The notes beneath the pieces are model-generated. The model did not search any database, had not been told where the DNA came from, and saw nothing but the letters and a program-made list of their open reading frames with translations. A program made the translations under genes and the position numbers. 12,312 nt of DNA from an uncultured Clostridia bacterium (GTDB taxonomy: Bacteria > Bacillota > Clostridia > TANB77 > CAG-508). This document shows, piece by piece, positions 1-6,837 of the stretch (its first letter is position 1; each line of letters starts with the position of its first letter). Where the stretch lies: positions 1 to 12,312 of the forward strand of contig CALXZS010000021.1 in assembly GCA_944393305.1 (NCBI GenBank), given 5' to 3'.

Positions 1-3
1 GTT

Positions 4-582
4 ATGAGTAATAGACAAGTTATTTCTGAGAAAAAATTATTAACAATTTTGCTTTGTGTAACAGCAGTTTTAGGAGTTATTTTTTATTTTTTGTGTTCTT
101 TTTTAATTGATATAACAAACATTACTGCTTCTTATGTTAGTAATTATATTGTTTTACCTATTGTTTATGCTGTCTTTTTATTTTTAACATTAAGATTGGC
201 TACCTATCTAACATTTAAAAAATTTTTTACTCAAGCATCAAAAACAGATAGATTAACTTTCTTTATTATTCTTGTGATAATTATTGCTTTAATAATCTAT
301 TATATTTGCCAATTGGTTAATTTAATGGGAATAAGTAAATTAGCTGAAAACGCATTTTATACAATGGATAACACTATTATTGAATTACAAAATGATGAGA
401 ATATCACTAAAGAAGAATTACAAAACACTATTGATACATACACAGAAAACAAAACTTTTATTACTGACATATTAGAATATGGATTTGTCATGAGAATTGT
501 TGTATTTATAGTTTGTGTAATGATTACAGTTATTATGTATTTCCCACTAAGACTCATGATAAAAAAGACTCTGGAAAAATAA
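4..582 (+). CDS. Four-helix integral membrane protein, function unknown
   Basis: A 192-residue protein with four strongly hydrophobic segments at about residues 12-34, 47-66, 84-106 and 161-182. Between segments 3 and 4 lies a polar, Asn/Glu/Thr-rich loop of about 50 residues (107-158) that probably forms a short helical domain on one face of the membrane. The tail (RLMIKKTLEK) is basic, which suggests a cytoplasmic C-terminus. I recognise no family motif. The frame stays open into the first three bases of the window and no ribosome binding site can be seen, so the ATG at 4 may not be the true start. It is followed 62 nt later by a YcgQ-domain gene on the same strand. YcgQ proteins normally work beside a permease, but this protein does not look like the YcgR permease, so a functional link is only a guess from position. 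Confidence 0.75.
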   Translation: MSNRQVISEKKLLTILLCVTAVLGVIFYFLCSFLIDITNITASYVSNYIVLPIVYAVFLFLTLRLATYLTFKKFFTQASKTDRLTFFIILVIIIALIIYYICQLVNLMGISKLAENAFYTMDNTIIELQNDENITKEELQNTIDTYTENKTFITDILEYGFVMRIVVFIVCVMITVIMYFPLRLMIKKTLEK

Positions 583-594
583 ATATTTTTATTC

Positions 595-646
595 ATAATA
601 GACAATCCTTTATGCATACATTTGTATCGTAAGGAGTGTCTATTAT
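595..646 (+). promoter_or_regulatory. Long hairpin that would occlude the RBS and start codon of the next gene
   Basis: Bases 595-610 pair with 631-646 in 15 of 16 positions; the only mismatch is A605 against G636. A smaller apical stem can form between ATACA (616-620) and TGTAT (623-627). The 3' arm contains the whole Shine-Dalgarno AAGGAG (631-636) and the first two bases of the ATG at 645. There is no T-run after the stem, so it does not look like a terminator. In mRNA this would hold the ribosome binding site in a closed form, as in translational control elements. The pairing is seen directly; a regulatory role is inference. Confidence 0.6.
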
Positions 647-1154
647 GTTTATATTAAATTTTAAAGTTAATGGTAAGAAAATTTGGAAATTCATTTTAGC
701 TATTTTAATCATATTAATAGTTTCATTATTAGTCTTTGTTGGTTTTAAAATATTTAATTCTGCCAAAAATAATTCTAATTTAAATAATACTGATGTTGTC
801 GAAATAAATTCTGAAGAATATACTAATTTTTTGAAAGATTCTCACGAAAATATTCAAGACTATATTGGAAAGAAAATAAAAATAACTGGATATGTATATA
901 GGTTACCTGATTTTTCAAGTAGTGAATTTGTTGTAGCTAGAACAATGGTTATAGATAATTCTAGTGGTGCAGTTGTTGTTGGTATGCTTGCTGAGTGTAA
1001 TGAAGCTACAAAATACGAAACTGGCTCTTGGATTGAAGCTACTGGTACAATAAAATTAGGAAACTATAATGGTGAAATTCCCATATTAGAAATTTCAAAT
1101 ATTAACACCACCACAGCTCCCCAAGATGAATTTGTTTATTTACCAGCTGACTAA
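645..1154 (+). CDS. Membrane-anchored YcgQ-type (DUF1980/TIGR03943 C-terminal) OB-like domain protein
   Basis: A 169-residue protein with one N-terminal membrane anchor (about residues 14-36) and an exposed domain at about 50-165. The domain matches the C-terminal half of YcgQ/TIGR03943 proteins as I know them: YIGKKIKITGYVYR, then FVVAR, then VVVGMLAE, then GSWIEATGTI, then IPILEISNI, ending FVYLP. In YcgQ the segment after the AR motif usually carries a Cys-Cys pair; here it reads TMVIDNSSG and both cysteines are absent. The N-terminal multi-helix half of YcgQ is also missing. YcgQ/YcgR in Bacillus belong to the zinc-starvation (Zur) regulon, but metal handling here is doubtful without the cysteines. 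I chose ATG 645 because AAGGAG lies 8 nt upstream; the in-frame GTG at 636 would overlap that site. The stop codon abuts the stop of the convergent ytvI. Confidence 0.72.
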   Translation: MFILNFKVNGKKIWKFILAILIILIVSLLVFVGFKIFNSAKNNSNLNNTDVVEINSEEYTNFLKDSHENIQDYIGKKIKITGYVYRLPDFSSSEFVVARTMVIDNSSGAVVVGMLAECNEATKYETGSWIEATGTIKLGNYNGEIPILEISNINTTTAPQDEFVYLPAD

Positions 1155-2246
1155 TTATCTATCAAATATGGCTTTCATAACCCCTTTATCCAATATTCCG
1201 GCAAAAATATTTTTTAATATTATTAGTAATATTGGTCCAATAATTAGTCCTGTAACATTCCATATTTTATATCCTGTATACATTGCAATAAGTGTGAATG
1301 CAGGATGTATACCTATATGTTTTCCAATTAGTTTTGGCTCTAAGAATTGTCTTACAATGCTCATTATAGCCCAAAGACCTATTATTGCAACACCTAAAAC
1401 CATATCACCATTTAAAGCACTTAGTATTGCCCATGGTACCATTACTGTTCCAGAACCAAGTATAGGCAATGCGTCAACAAAAGCAATTCCTAGAGCTGCA
1501 AGCAATGGAAATGGCATATTTAAACCTATCATACTGTATATTGTAAATCCAATTAATGATATTATAAATGAAATAGCAATTAATGTGGCTTCGGCTCGTA
1601 AATATTCGCCAAGTGCTTTTATTATTTCCTTCAAATGTTTAGTAAGCTTTTTCATCCACGTTTCTGGAAGATGATGTTCAAGTTGGTCTATCATGTATAT
1701 TTTGTCAGTACATAGAAAATATAATGACATAATTGAGAAAAATATCGCTAAAATTAAGTTTGGAACTTCCATTATCCAATTAGTTATACCAGTAAGCACA
1801 CTTGTTATCCAATCTGTTATTCCAGTAATAATATTATTTTCTACATTTTGAATACTTGTCTTTAATTCTTCTGGTATTCTATCCATTATATTAATATTTT
1901 GAGTTGCATTATTTATGAATTCTTTTGCTTTATTATAATACATTTCAGAACTATCTAATAAATTATTAGCTTCTGAAAATAACGTTATTACTCCCCATGT
2001 TATTATTCCAACAATTATTAGAATTGCAATTATCATTACAAAAATAGCGCTAAAGCGCCTTGTCCATTTGAATTTCTTCATAAAGAATCTAATAATTGGT
2101 TCTAATAATAAAGCTAAAACAAAAGATACTAGAAATGGCATATAAAATACTGATAATTTGAAACAAATGAGTATTAATCCTATTGTTAAAGCTAAGATAA
2201 ATATACGCTTTAAAACTTTACTCCAATAATTCACATCAGAAACCAT
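1155..2246 (-). CDS. ytvI: YtvI-type sporulation integral membrane protein (AI-2E/PerM transporter family)
   Basis: A 363-residue polytopic membrane protein. Hydrophobic segments lie at about residues 12-50 (two), 66-90, 160-180, 218-242, 246-272, 282-298 and 315-348, with a soluble, helical stretch at about 91-140. The C-terminal half has the family signature: DALPILGSGT (258-267) followed by PWA, then RQFLEPKLIG (299-308), HP, LIAMYTGYKI and GLIIGPILL. Length and motifs fit the sporulation protein YtvI group within the AI-2E exporter superfamily (PF01594). The transported substrate and exact role in spore formation are not known. GAGGAG (2255-2260) stands 8 nt before the ATG. A promoter-like CATATAAT box lies about 30 nt upstream of the start codon, and a palindromic element lies about 90 nt upstream. 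No terminator separates it from the convergent + strand gene. Confidence 0.85.
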   Translation of the reverse strand: MVSDVNYWSKVLKRIFILALTIGLILICFKLSVFYMPFLVSFVLALLLEPIIRFFMKKFKWTRRFSAIFVMIIAILIIVGIITWGVITLFSEANNLLDSSEMYYNKAKEFINNATQNINIMDRIPEELKTSIQNVENNIITGITDWITSVLTGITNWIMEVPNLILAIFFSIMSLYFLCTDKIYMIDQLEHHLPETWMKKLTKHLKEIIKALGEYLRAEATLIAISFIISLIGFTIYSMIGLNMPFPLLAALGIAFVDALPILGSGTVMVPWAILSALNGDMVLGVAIIGLWAIMSIVRQFLEPKLIGKHIGIHPAFTLIAMYTGYKIWNVTGLIIGPILLIILKNIFAGILDKGVMKAIFDR

Positions 2247-2276
2247 TTTTTCTTCTCCTCTGTTTTAGCTATTTTT

Positions 2277-2304
2277 ATTATATGCGAATTATTGGATTTT
2301 ATTC
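2277..2304 (-). promoter_or_regulatory. Candidate promoter for ytvI, possibly sigma-E-like
   Basis: On the minus strand CATATAAT (2284-2277) is preceded by GAATAAA (2304-2298). The first resembles the sporulation sigma-E -10 box (CATACAAT type) and the second fits the KMATAWW -35 pattern. The gap is 13 nt, about one base shorter than usual. The same TATAAT could serve sigma-A, but at 17 nt spacing the -35 would be TGAATA, which is poor. A mother-cell promoter would suit a sporulation gene. This rests on two short motifs only. Confidence 0.35.
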
Positions 2305-2337
2305 ATGCGATTAGTATTACAGTTTAGTTATATTTTT

Positions 2338-2465
2338 TTAAAAGACCAATATACATTCTAAAACATTTCAGCGAACGAAGCTAATATAGCGATGTGGAGC
2401 GTGCAAGCTGGAGCCAAAGGCGACCCGCGCCGTGAAATGTGGGAGAATGTATATTGGTCTTTTAA
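2338..2465. repeat. Palindromic element A: 22-bp perfect inverted arms around a GC-rich core
   Basis: The arms 2338-2359 and 2444-2465 are perfectly complementary over 22 bp. After a 3-nt by 3-nt internal loop the stem continues for 8 bp (ACATTTCA 2363-2370 with TGAAATGT 2433-2440). The enclosed core (2371-2432) is 61% G+C by count, unlike the very AT-rich surroundings. It has no open frame, no target-site duplication that I can see, and lies between two minus-strand genes. Read on the minus strand, its core shares ordered blocks with the element at 10483-10620: GCGG(G)TCGC, CAGCT, GCTCCA, C(A/T)TCGCT and AGCT(T)CGTT. The strand of action is undecided; both neighbours are transcribed on the minus strand. 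Confidence 0.8.
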
Positions 2466-2492
2466 TAATAATTATTATCTGAATTGTAATAT

Positions 2493-3767
2493 TTATCTTT
2501 TATAAATATCTTTTTGTGTATATTCATCAGGTTTTAAACCAAGTTTATCTTTTGAATAAATTGTTAAACCTAATGATATTAATAATATGATAATTCCCAT
2601 TATAATCATTGAATAACTTATATTCCATATTCCAACTAGCATAGAACCACCCAATGTCATTATTGTTCTCGAAATATTATCTGATATACATTTTGCAGAA
2701 TATATAGGTGGTAATATTTTAGCTGTTGCAAAGTTATTTATATACTTTTTAGCTAATATTTGGTCAATGGCATTAGCTCCTCCAAGTATTAATAAAATAA
2801 CTATAATTATGAAAAATTTTAGTTCAAATTGTATATTAGAAATAGCTATAATTCCAGCAAATATAAATCCTGTTGCAAATGTAAGTAAAATATTTGTAAG
2901 TGACCTATTTTTGAATTTTTTATTAAACTTTTGTGCACTATTTGAAAATAGCCCTTTTGTAAGTTCAAGTCCTGCAAATATAAATCCAATTTGTACAGAT
3001 GTTGCACCTATATCTTGAAGTAATGTTAATTGATAAGTATCTAATAACATTATTATTCCCCATATTGTTCCTGTCATTAAAAATAATGCTCTTAATCTTT
3101 TAGATTTTGTAATGAATTTAAAACCTTTTTTCAATTCTTTCATATAATCATCAAAACTTGACGCACTATTGTCATTTGATTTAATATCATGAAAATTAAA
3201 TGAAACAATTGTTGAGGCTATAATGCAAATTAAACAAAGTAAAACTGGAATATATGGATTTACATTATATAAAAATCCAGAAATTATTGTAGATATTGCG
3301 GATATTATACAATATCTAAAAAATCCTTTTTTATCTATTCTAGTAAAAATTTCATTTCTTTGATATGTTGCCATTTGAGGAATTGATGTAGTAAGTAAAT
3401 TAGACTCTGAAACAAATTTTAGTGCAAATCCCATTCCACTAATAATTTGTGCTACTACCAAACCGCCAAAAGTTTTAAATGCCATTATTTGTATTGCCCA
3501 AATTATATTTAAAATATTCCCTAAAATGGCCGTATTTTTATAACCTATTTTAGAAGTTATTATTGTAGCTGGAAATTGCATAATAATCATCGAAATGGCA
3601 TAAACTGCTCCTGATATTAGTATTTGTGAATCTTCCATTCCTTTAACTTCTGAAAGAAACATTACTCTTATTCCATAAAAGAATAATAAATCAAATCCTA
3701 GCATTAAATATCTTGGATATAATTTCATATTATGTTTTCTTATTTTTGCATCATCAGTAACCGGCAT
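2493..3767 (-). CDS. Major facilitator superfamily (MFS) transporter
   Basis: A 424-residue protein with about twelve hydrophobic segments in two halves, separated by a charged cytoplasmic loop at about residues 195-225 (KSNDNSASSFDDYMKELKKG). A degenerate MFS motif A, SKIGYKNTAI (72-81), sits in the loop between helices 2 and 3, preceded by the QFPATII helix. This places it among MFS secondary transporters driven by ion gradients. No motif reveals the substrate; drug export and solute uptake are both possible. AAGGAG stands 6 nt before the ATG. It probably has its own promoter just upstream and is followed by 246 bp of non-coding DNA containing palindromic element A. It is not tightly coupled to a neighbour, so context gives no clue to its cargo. 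Confidence 0.82.
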   Translation of the reverse strand: MPVTDDAKIRKHNMKLYPRYLMLGFDLLFFYGIRVMFLSEVKGMEDSQILISGAVYAISMIIMQFPATIITSKIGYKNTAILGNILNIIWAIQIMAFKTFGGLVVAQIISGMGFALKFVSESNLLTTSIPQMATYQRNEIFTRIDKKGFFRYCIISAISTIISGFLYNVNPYIPVLLCLICIIASTIVSFNFHDIKSNDNSASSFDDYMKELKKGFKFITKSKRLRALFLMTGTIWGIIMLLDTYQLTLLQDIGATSVQIGFIFAGLELTKGLFSNSAQKFNKKFKNRSLTNILLTFATGFIFAGIIAISNIQFELKFFIIIVILLILGGANAIDQILAKKYINNFATAKILPPIYSAKCISDNISRTIMTLGGSMLVGIWNISYSMIIMGIIILLISLGLTIYSKDKLGLKPDEYTQKDIYKR

Positions 3768-3797
3768 ATTTTTCTCCTTTTCCTTAGTATTAGCAAT

Positions 3798-3826
3798 ATC
3801 TTATATGATATACAATTTTTTGTCAA
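3798..3826 (-). promoter_or_regulatory. Probable promoter of the MFS gene
   Basis: On the minus strand TTGACA (3826-3821) is followed after 17 nt by TAAGAT (3803-3798). The -35 is a perfect consensus and the -10 matches four of six bases. The predicted transcript would start about 40 nt before the ATG at 3767. The first two bases of the -35 overlap the end of the REP-type palindrome. Confidence 0.55.
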
Positions 3827-3867
3827 TTGGGGACGGTCCTATTTTCAAAAAAGGACCGTCCCTAATT
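3825..3867. repeat. REP-type palindrome with GGGGACGGTCCT / AGGACCGTCCC arms
   Basis: AATTGGGGACGGTCCT (3825-3840) pairs with 3852-3867 over 16 positions, with one G-T wobble, around an 11-nt loop containing TTTTC and AAAAA. The GGGACGGTCC core is a repeat type I know to be scattered in many low-GC Gram-positive genomes, where such repeats are associated with REP-associated (IS200-like Y1) transposases. None is encoded here. One arm overlaps the stop codon of the 260-aa gene. In the minus direction no T-run follows the stem, so it is at best a weak terminator. Confidence 0.75.
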
Positions 3868-4648
3868 AGCCTATATAATATTCATCTTCTGGATATGGTG
3901 TTTGAAAATAATTCATTGTAGGATAAGATTGCCTTGGCATTGGTGGCATCATTGGCGGTCTATTATCTGGTCTTTGTGGTGGTCTAGGTGGTCTGTTATC
4001 GACTCCTGGTCTATTGTTTTTAAAAAAATTATCAAGTATTCTATTAATGATTAAAATTCTTATTAAATCTCTTAGTGTTGGATTGCCTGGTCTATTATTT
4101 GGTCTCCTTGCAGATATTTTTGATCCTGCTGATGTTGATGTTGCTGCTGAAACTTGAACTGCTTGATTTATATTTCTATTTTTGTTTTCTGTATTTATGC
4201 TATTATTTGAAACCTGTCTTGGACTTATGCTCATATCTTCTTCAACTGCATCGTAAACTTTATTTGTCATTTCATTTATAACTTCTTCTGTTATTTCTCT
4301 CGAACTATTTTCATTTACTGTTTTTTCTATCATTGGTTTTAATATTACATATATTTCAGGATACATTCTTTTTATTCTTGCAACTTCATTATTTGTATTA
4401 CTTGTGTCTGCGTTTACTGGAATTGTTTCGCTTGTTTGCATAACTGATCCTCTAGTAACATTTAAAGGTAGTTGATTTTGGATATTAGGTACATTAAAAT
4501 TATTTACTGGGTTTACCTCAATAGGCTGTGTGTATGTAGGAACATAATTATATGGATACATTTGTCTTGATGGACTATTAACATACTCTATCTGATTATT
4601 ATTTCCTAAAACATTTTTCATATAATCTTCATAATTTTGATAATACAT
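3866..4648 (-). CDS. Asn/Pro/Tyr-rich protein, probably sporulation- or coat-associated, function unknown
   Basis: A 260-residue protein starting MYYQNYEDYM. I chose the ATG at 4648 because GGAGG lies 7 nt before it; a longer reading (39 more residues) would begin inside murD without a ribosome site. The N-terminus (1-88) is rich in Asn, Tyr and Pro. A folded-looking block follows at 89-138 (ARIKRMYPEIYVILKPMIEK, then ITEEVINEMTNKVYDAVEED). Next come a polar linker, a helix at 190-210 (TLRDLIRILIINRILDNFF) and a Pro/Arg/Asn tail (NRPPRPPQRPDNRPP) ending in acidic/Tyr residues. The MYPEIY...EEVINEMT...VYDAVE block and the LRDLIRILI helix resemble small uncharacterised proteins I recall from spore-forming clostridia. 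That is recollection, not a search. No signal peptide or membrane segment. It lies 43 nt behind murD. Confidence 0.65.
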   Translation of the reverse strand: MYYQNYEDYMKNVLGNNNQIEYVNSPSRQMYPYNYVPTYTQPIEVNPVNNFNVPNIQNQLPLNVTRGSVMQTSETIPVNADTSNTNNEVARIKRMYPEIYVILKPMIEKTVNENSSREITEEVINEMTNKVYDAVEEDMSISPRQVSNNSINTENKNRNINQAVQVSAATSTSAGSKISARRPNNRPGNPTLRDLIRILIINRILDNFFKNNRPGVDNRPPRPPQRPDNRPPMMPPMPRQSYPTMNYFQTPYPEDEYYIG

Positions 4649-4660
4649 AAAAATACCTCC

Positions 4661-4679
4661 TAGCGTATAATATGCTAGA
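4661..4679 (-). other. Small hairpin just upstream of the RBS of the 260-aa gene
   Basis: On the minus strand CTAGC and GCTAG pair over 5 bp around a 9-nt loop (ATATTATAC), and the AGGAGG ribosome binding site begins within the last two bases of the 3' arm. It is short and may be of no consequence. Confidence 0.3.
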
Positions 4680-4691
4680 AAGTATTTTAGG

Positions 4692-6098
4692 TTACAACTC
4701 ATTAACAAGTTCTTTAAATTTATTTCCACGTTCTTCGAAATTTTTAAATAAATCGAAACTTGCACTGGCTGGAGAAAATAATACTACTTCTCCCTCTTCT
4801 GCTATTTCTTTTGCTTTTTTCACAGTTTCTTCTAACGTTTCGCAATTATATATTGGTATGTTTTTGTTTTGCATTTTTGCTTCATCTTGTACTGCCTTTT
4901 CTATTTTTTGGGCAGTTTGCCCCATAAGTATTAATTTACTTACATTTTGAAGTATTGGCTTTGCAAGCGGTGTATAATCTAAGTGTTTATCATAACCACC
5001 AGCTATTAAAACTATTTTTTCATCAAAAGAATTTAAACCAGCAATTGTTCTTGTAGGACTACTTCCTATTGAATCATTATACCATTTAACATCATTTATA
5101 GTTCTGACATATTCTAATCTATGCTCAACTCCTGGAAATTCTTCTATTGCTTTTCTAGTTATATCTTCTTTACCTAAACCTAATGTTGCGCAAATTGCTG
5201 CACAAGCATTTTCACAATTATGTATTCCTCTCAATTTCATATTTTTTTGCTTTACTAAATGCTTTCTTGTACCATCTTCACATATTTTTATTATATTATC
5301 ATCTCTATCAAAAATAACACCATTTTCTAGTTTTTGCTTACTACTGAAATATCTAACTTTTCCTTTTGCATATTTGTAAAAATCTTTGGTTATTTCATTA
5401 TCCGCATTTATGACTAAAATACCATTTTCATTTTGATGTAAAAATATATTCATTTTGCTTTCAATATATTCTTGATAGTCTTTATGAACATTTAAATGAT
5501 TTGGAGATATATTTGTTACTACTGCAATTTGTGGGCTAATTTCCATATTCATAAGTTGGAAACTACTTAATTCAAGAACAACTATATCTTCTGGTTTCAT
5601 TTCTGAAATTTTTGTAAATAGAGGTGTTCCTATATTTCCGCCCAGGAAACATTTATAATTATTTTCTGATAGAATTTTATATATTAATGTTGTTGTTGTT
5701 GTTTTTCCATCACTTCCAGTAACACCAATTACTGTACTTGGTGTTAGCTCTAAAACTTTTTCTATTTCAGATGTTAAAATTGCTCCTCTTTGAATTTCTT
5801 TTAAAATTTCTGGAATATCTGGTCTACAACTTGGTGAACGGAAAATGTAGTCAAATCCAACCAGATGTTCTAAACTATGTTCTCCCAGATAATATAACAT
5901 GTTATAATCTTCTAGTTTTTTTATTACGGTACTGTCTATATGTTCTTTATCTTTATTATCAAAAGCTATTACATTAGCATTATGAGAATAAAAATAATCT
6001 AATAAAGGTATATTGCTTACTCCTAGTCCAATAAGTGCTATTCTTTTGTATTTTAGTTCATCATTGAATTCTTCTAGTTTTTTATTTACATAGCTCAT
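4692..6098 (-). CDS. murD: UDP-N-acetylmuramoyl-L-alanine:D-glutamate ligase (MurD)
   Basis: MurD adds D-glutamate to UDP-MurNAc-L-Ala with ATP hydrolysis, a cytoplasmic step of peptidoglycan precursor synthesis. At 468 residues it is slightly longer than typical MurD (about 440-450). The N-terminal Rossmann-like domain starts IALIGLGVSNIPL (20-32). The ATP-binding P-loop is GVTGSDGKTTT (125-135). Other Mur ligase landmarks are GGNIGTPL (153-160), LELSSFQL (175-182), NISPNHLNVH (196-205), HNCENACAA (293-301), FPGVEHRLEYV (321-331), YNDSIGSSPTRT (340-351) and FSPASASFDLF near residue 440. The YNDS-GSSPTRT form replaces the NDSKATN seen in enteric MurD and is a known variant. Its ATG lies inside the 3' end of the upstream kinase gene (17-nt overlap) with GGAGG 8 nt before it, suggesting translational coupling. 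Confidence 0.96.
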   Translation of the reverse strand: MSYVNKKLEEFNDELKYKRIALIGLGVSNIPLLDYFYSHNANVIAFDNKDKEHIDSTVIKKLEDYNMLYYLGEHSLEHLVGFDYIFRSPSCRPDIPEILKEIQRGAILTSEIEKVLELTPSTVIGVTGSDGKTTTTTLIYKILSENNYKCFLGGNIGTPLFTKISEMKPEDIVVLELSSFQLMNMEISPQIAVVTNISPNHLNVHKDYQEYIESKMNIFLHQNENGILVINADNEITKDFYKYAKGKVRYFSSKQKLENGVIFDRDDNIIKICEDGTRKHLVKQKNMKLRGIHNCENACAAICATLGLGKEDITRKAIEEFPGVEHRLEYVRTINDVKWYNDSIGSSPTRTIAGLNSFDEKIVLIAGGYDKHLDYTPLAKPILQNVSKLILMGQTAQKIEKAVQDEAKMQNKNIPIYNCETLEETVKKAKEIAEEGEVVLFSPASASFDLFKNFEERGNKFKELVNEL

Positions 6099-6777
6099 TT
6101 ATGCATCCTCCTATACTGTTAATAACTTTTTTTGCTGATTCTTTCGCGTTTTTACATTCACTAACATCTATTTTTATACTTTTTTCATATAATTTATTAA
6201 ATCCTGCTTTTTCGTGAAGTTCATCTCTTTTTATTATCATATTTCTTATATCTTCTATTGAGTATTTTCCATTATATTGATTAAATCTTCTTTTTACTCT
6301 TTCTTCTAAATTTGCAGTTATGTATATATGATGTGTCATATCTGGATAAATAGTAACTAAATCTCTTGCTGATAATATAATATTAAATTTTTGGCGATAT
6401 GTGTCTATTATTTTTCTTGCAAAATCATATAACTGACTATTATTTGAGACTGCTGCCATTTTTGATACACCAACAGAATTTTCTATTGTTTCTATTTCTG
6501 AGTCAGATATTTTACTTCCATTAATAAATATTTGAGTCATCTTGTTTTCTATTTTAAATTCAACATTTAATTTTTTCATAAGGTCCATAGGATTGCTATT
6601 TCCTATGGCTTTAGTTAAGTCTATATTGTTCTTTTTAACAGCCTCTATAATTCCTCTATATATTTCTCCTGCGTCTATAAATATGCTATTAGGAATTAAA
6701 TTTATTAATTCTTTGCAAATTGATGTTTTACCTGACGCAACCATTCCTTCTATACCTATTACAATATGTTCTTCCAT
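6082..6777 (-). CDS. Cytidylate-kinase-like P-loop nucleoside monophosphate kinase (divergent)
   Basis: A 231-residue soluble kinase. The Walker A loop GMVASGKT (11-18) is followed by FIDAGEIYRGII (33-44), equivalent to the DTGAMYR segment of cytidylate kinases. Residues 136-146 (SARDLVTIYPD) parallel the GRDIGTVVFPDA motif, followed by the lid region IYITANLEERVKRR (151-164) and KRDELHEKAGF (183-193). These are the landmarks of Cmk, which phosphorylates CMP/dCMP to the diphosphate. The sequence is divergent (SARD for GRD, no clear R-D...D.R substrate pattern), so the substrate could be another small molecule and it may not be the cell's main Cmk. AAGGAG stands 6 nt before ATG 6777. It overlaps murD by 17 nt and appears to share a promoter with it. 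Confidence 0.75.
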   Translation of the reverse strand: MEEHIVIGIEGMVASGKTSICKELINLIPNSIFIDAGEIYRGIIEAVKKNNIDLTKAIGNSNPMDLMKKLNVEFKIENKMTQIFINGSKISDSEIETIENSVGVSKMAAVSNNSQLYDFARKIIDTYRQKFNIILSARDLVTIYPDMTHHIYITANLEERVKRRFNQYNGKYSIEDIRNMIIKRDELHEKAGFNKLYEKSIKIDVSECKNAKESAKKVINSIGGCINELCK

Positions 6778-6799
6778 TTCCTTCTCCTTTTAGTTTTTT

Positions 6800-6828
6800 A
6801 TTATATCACTAATAAGTATATAAGTAAA
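6800..6828 (-). promoter_or_regulatory. Candidate promoter for the kinase-murD unit
   Basis: On the minus strand TTTACT (6828-6823), a 17-nt spacer and TATAAT (6805-6800) are present. TG one base before the -10 gives an extended -10 box. It lies in the 60-nt gap after the HAD gene, so the kinase and murD can be transcribed independently of uvrA while still receiving read-through. Confidence 0.55.
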
Positions 6829-6837
6829 TAAAAATAT

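Noticed and set aside
357..617. An 86-codon minus-strand frame opposite the first gene
   Set aside because: It overlaps the 4-helix membrane protein on the opposite strand, has no ribosome site, and its hydrophobicity is what the complement of that gene would give.
636..638. GTG as the start of the YcgQ-domain gene
   Set aside because: It overlaps the AAGGAG ribosome binding site itself; ATG 645 has the correct 8-nt spacing.
1126..1674. A 182-codon open frame on the + strand
   Set aside because: It lies antisense to ytvI, whose motifs are clear; it has no ribosome binding site, and its composition is that of a shadow frame.
2338..2465. Element A as a classical MITE or insertion sequence
   Set aside because: No target-site duplication is visible, and the terminal arms are not shared with the related element B. 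A mobile origin is left open but not called.
4649..4765. A 39-residue N-terminal extension of the 260-aa protein
   Set aside because: It would start inside murD without a ribosome site, whereas ATG 4648 has GGAGG at 7 nt.
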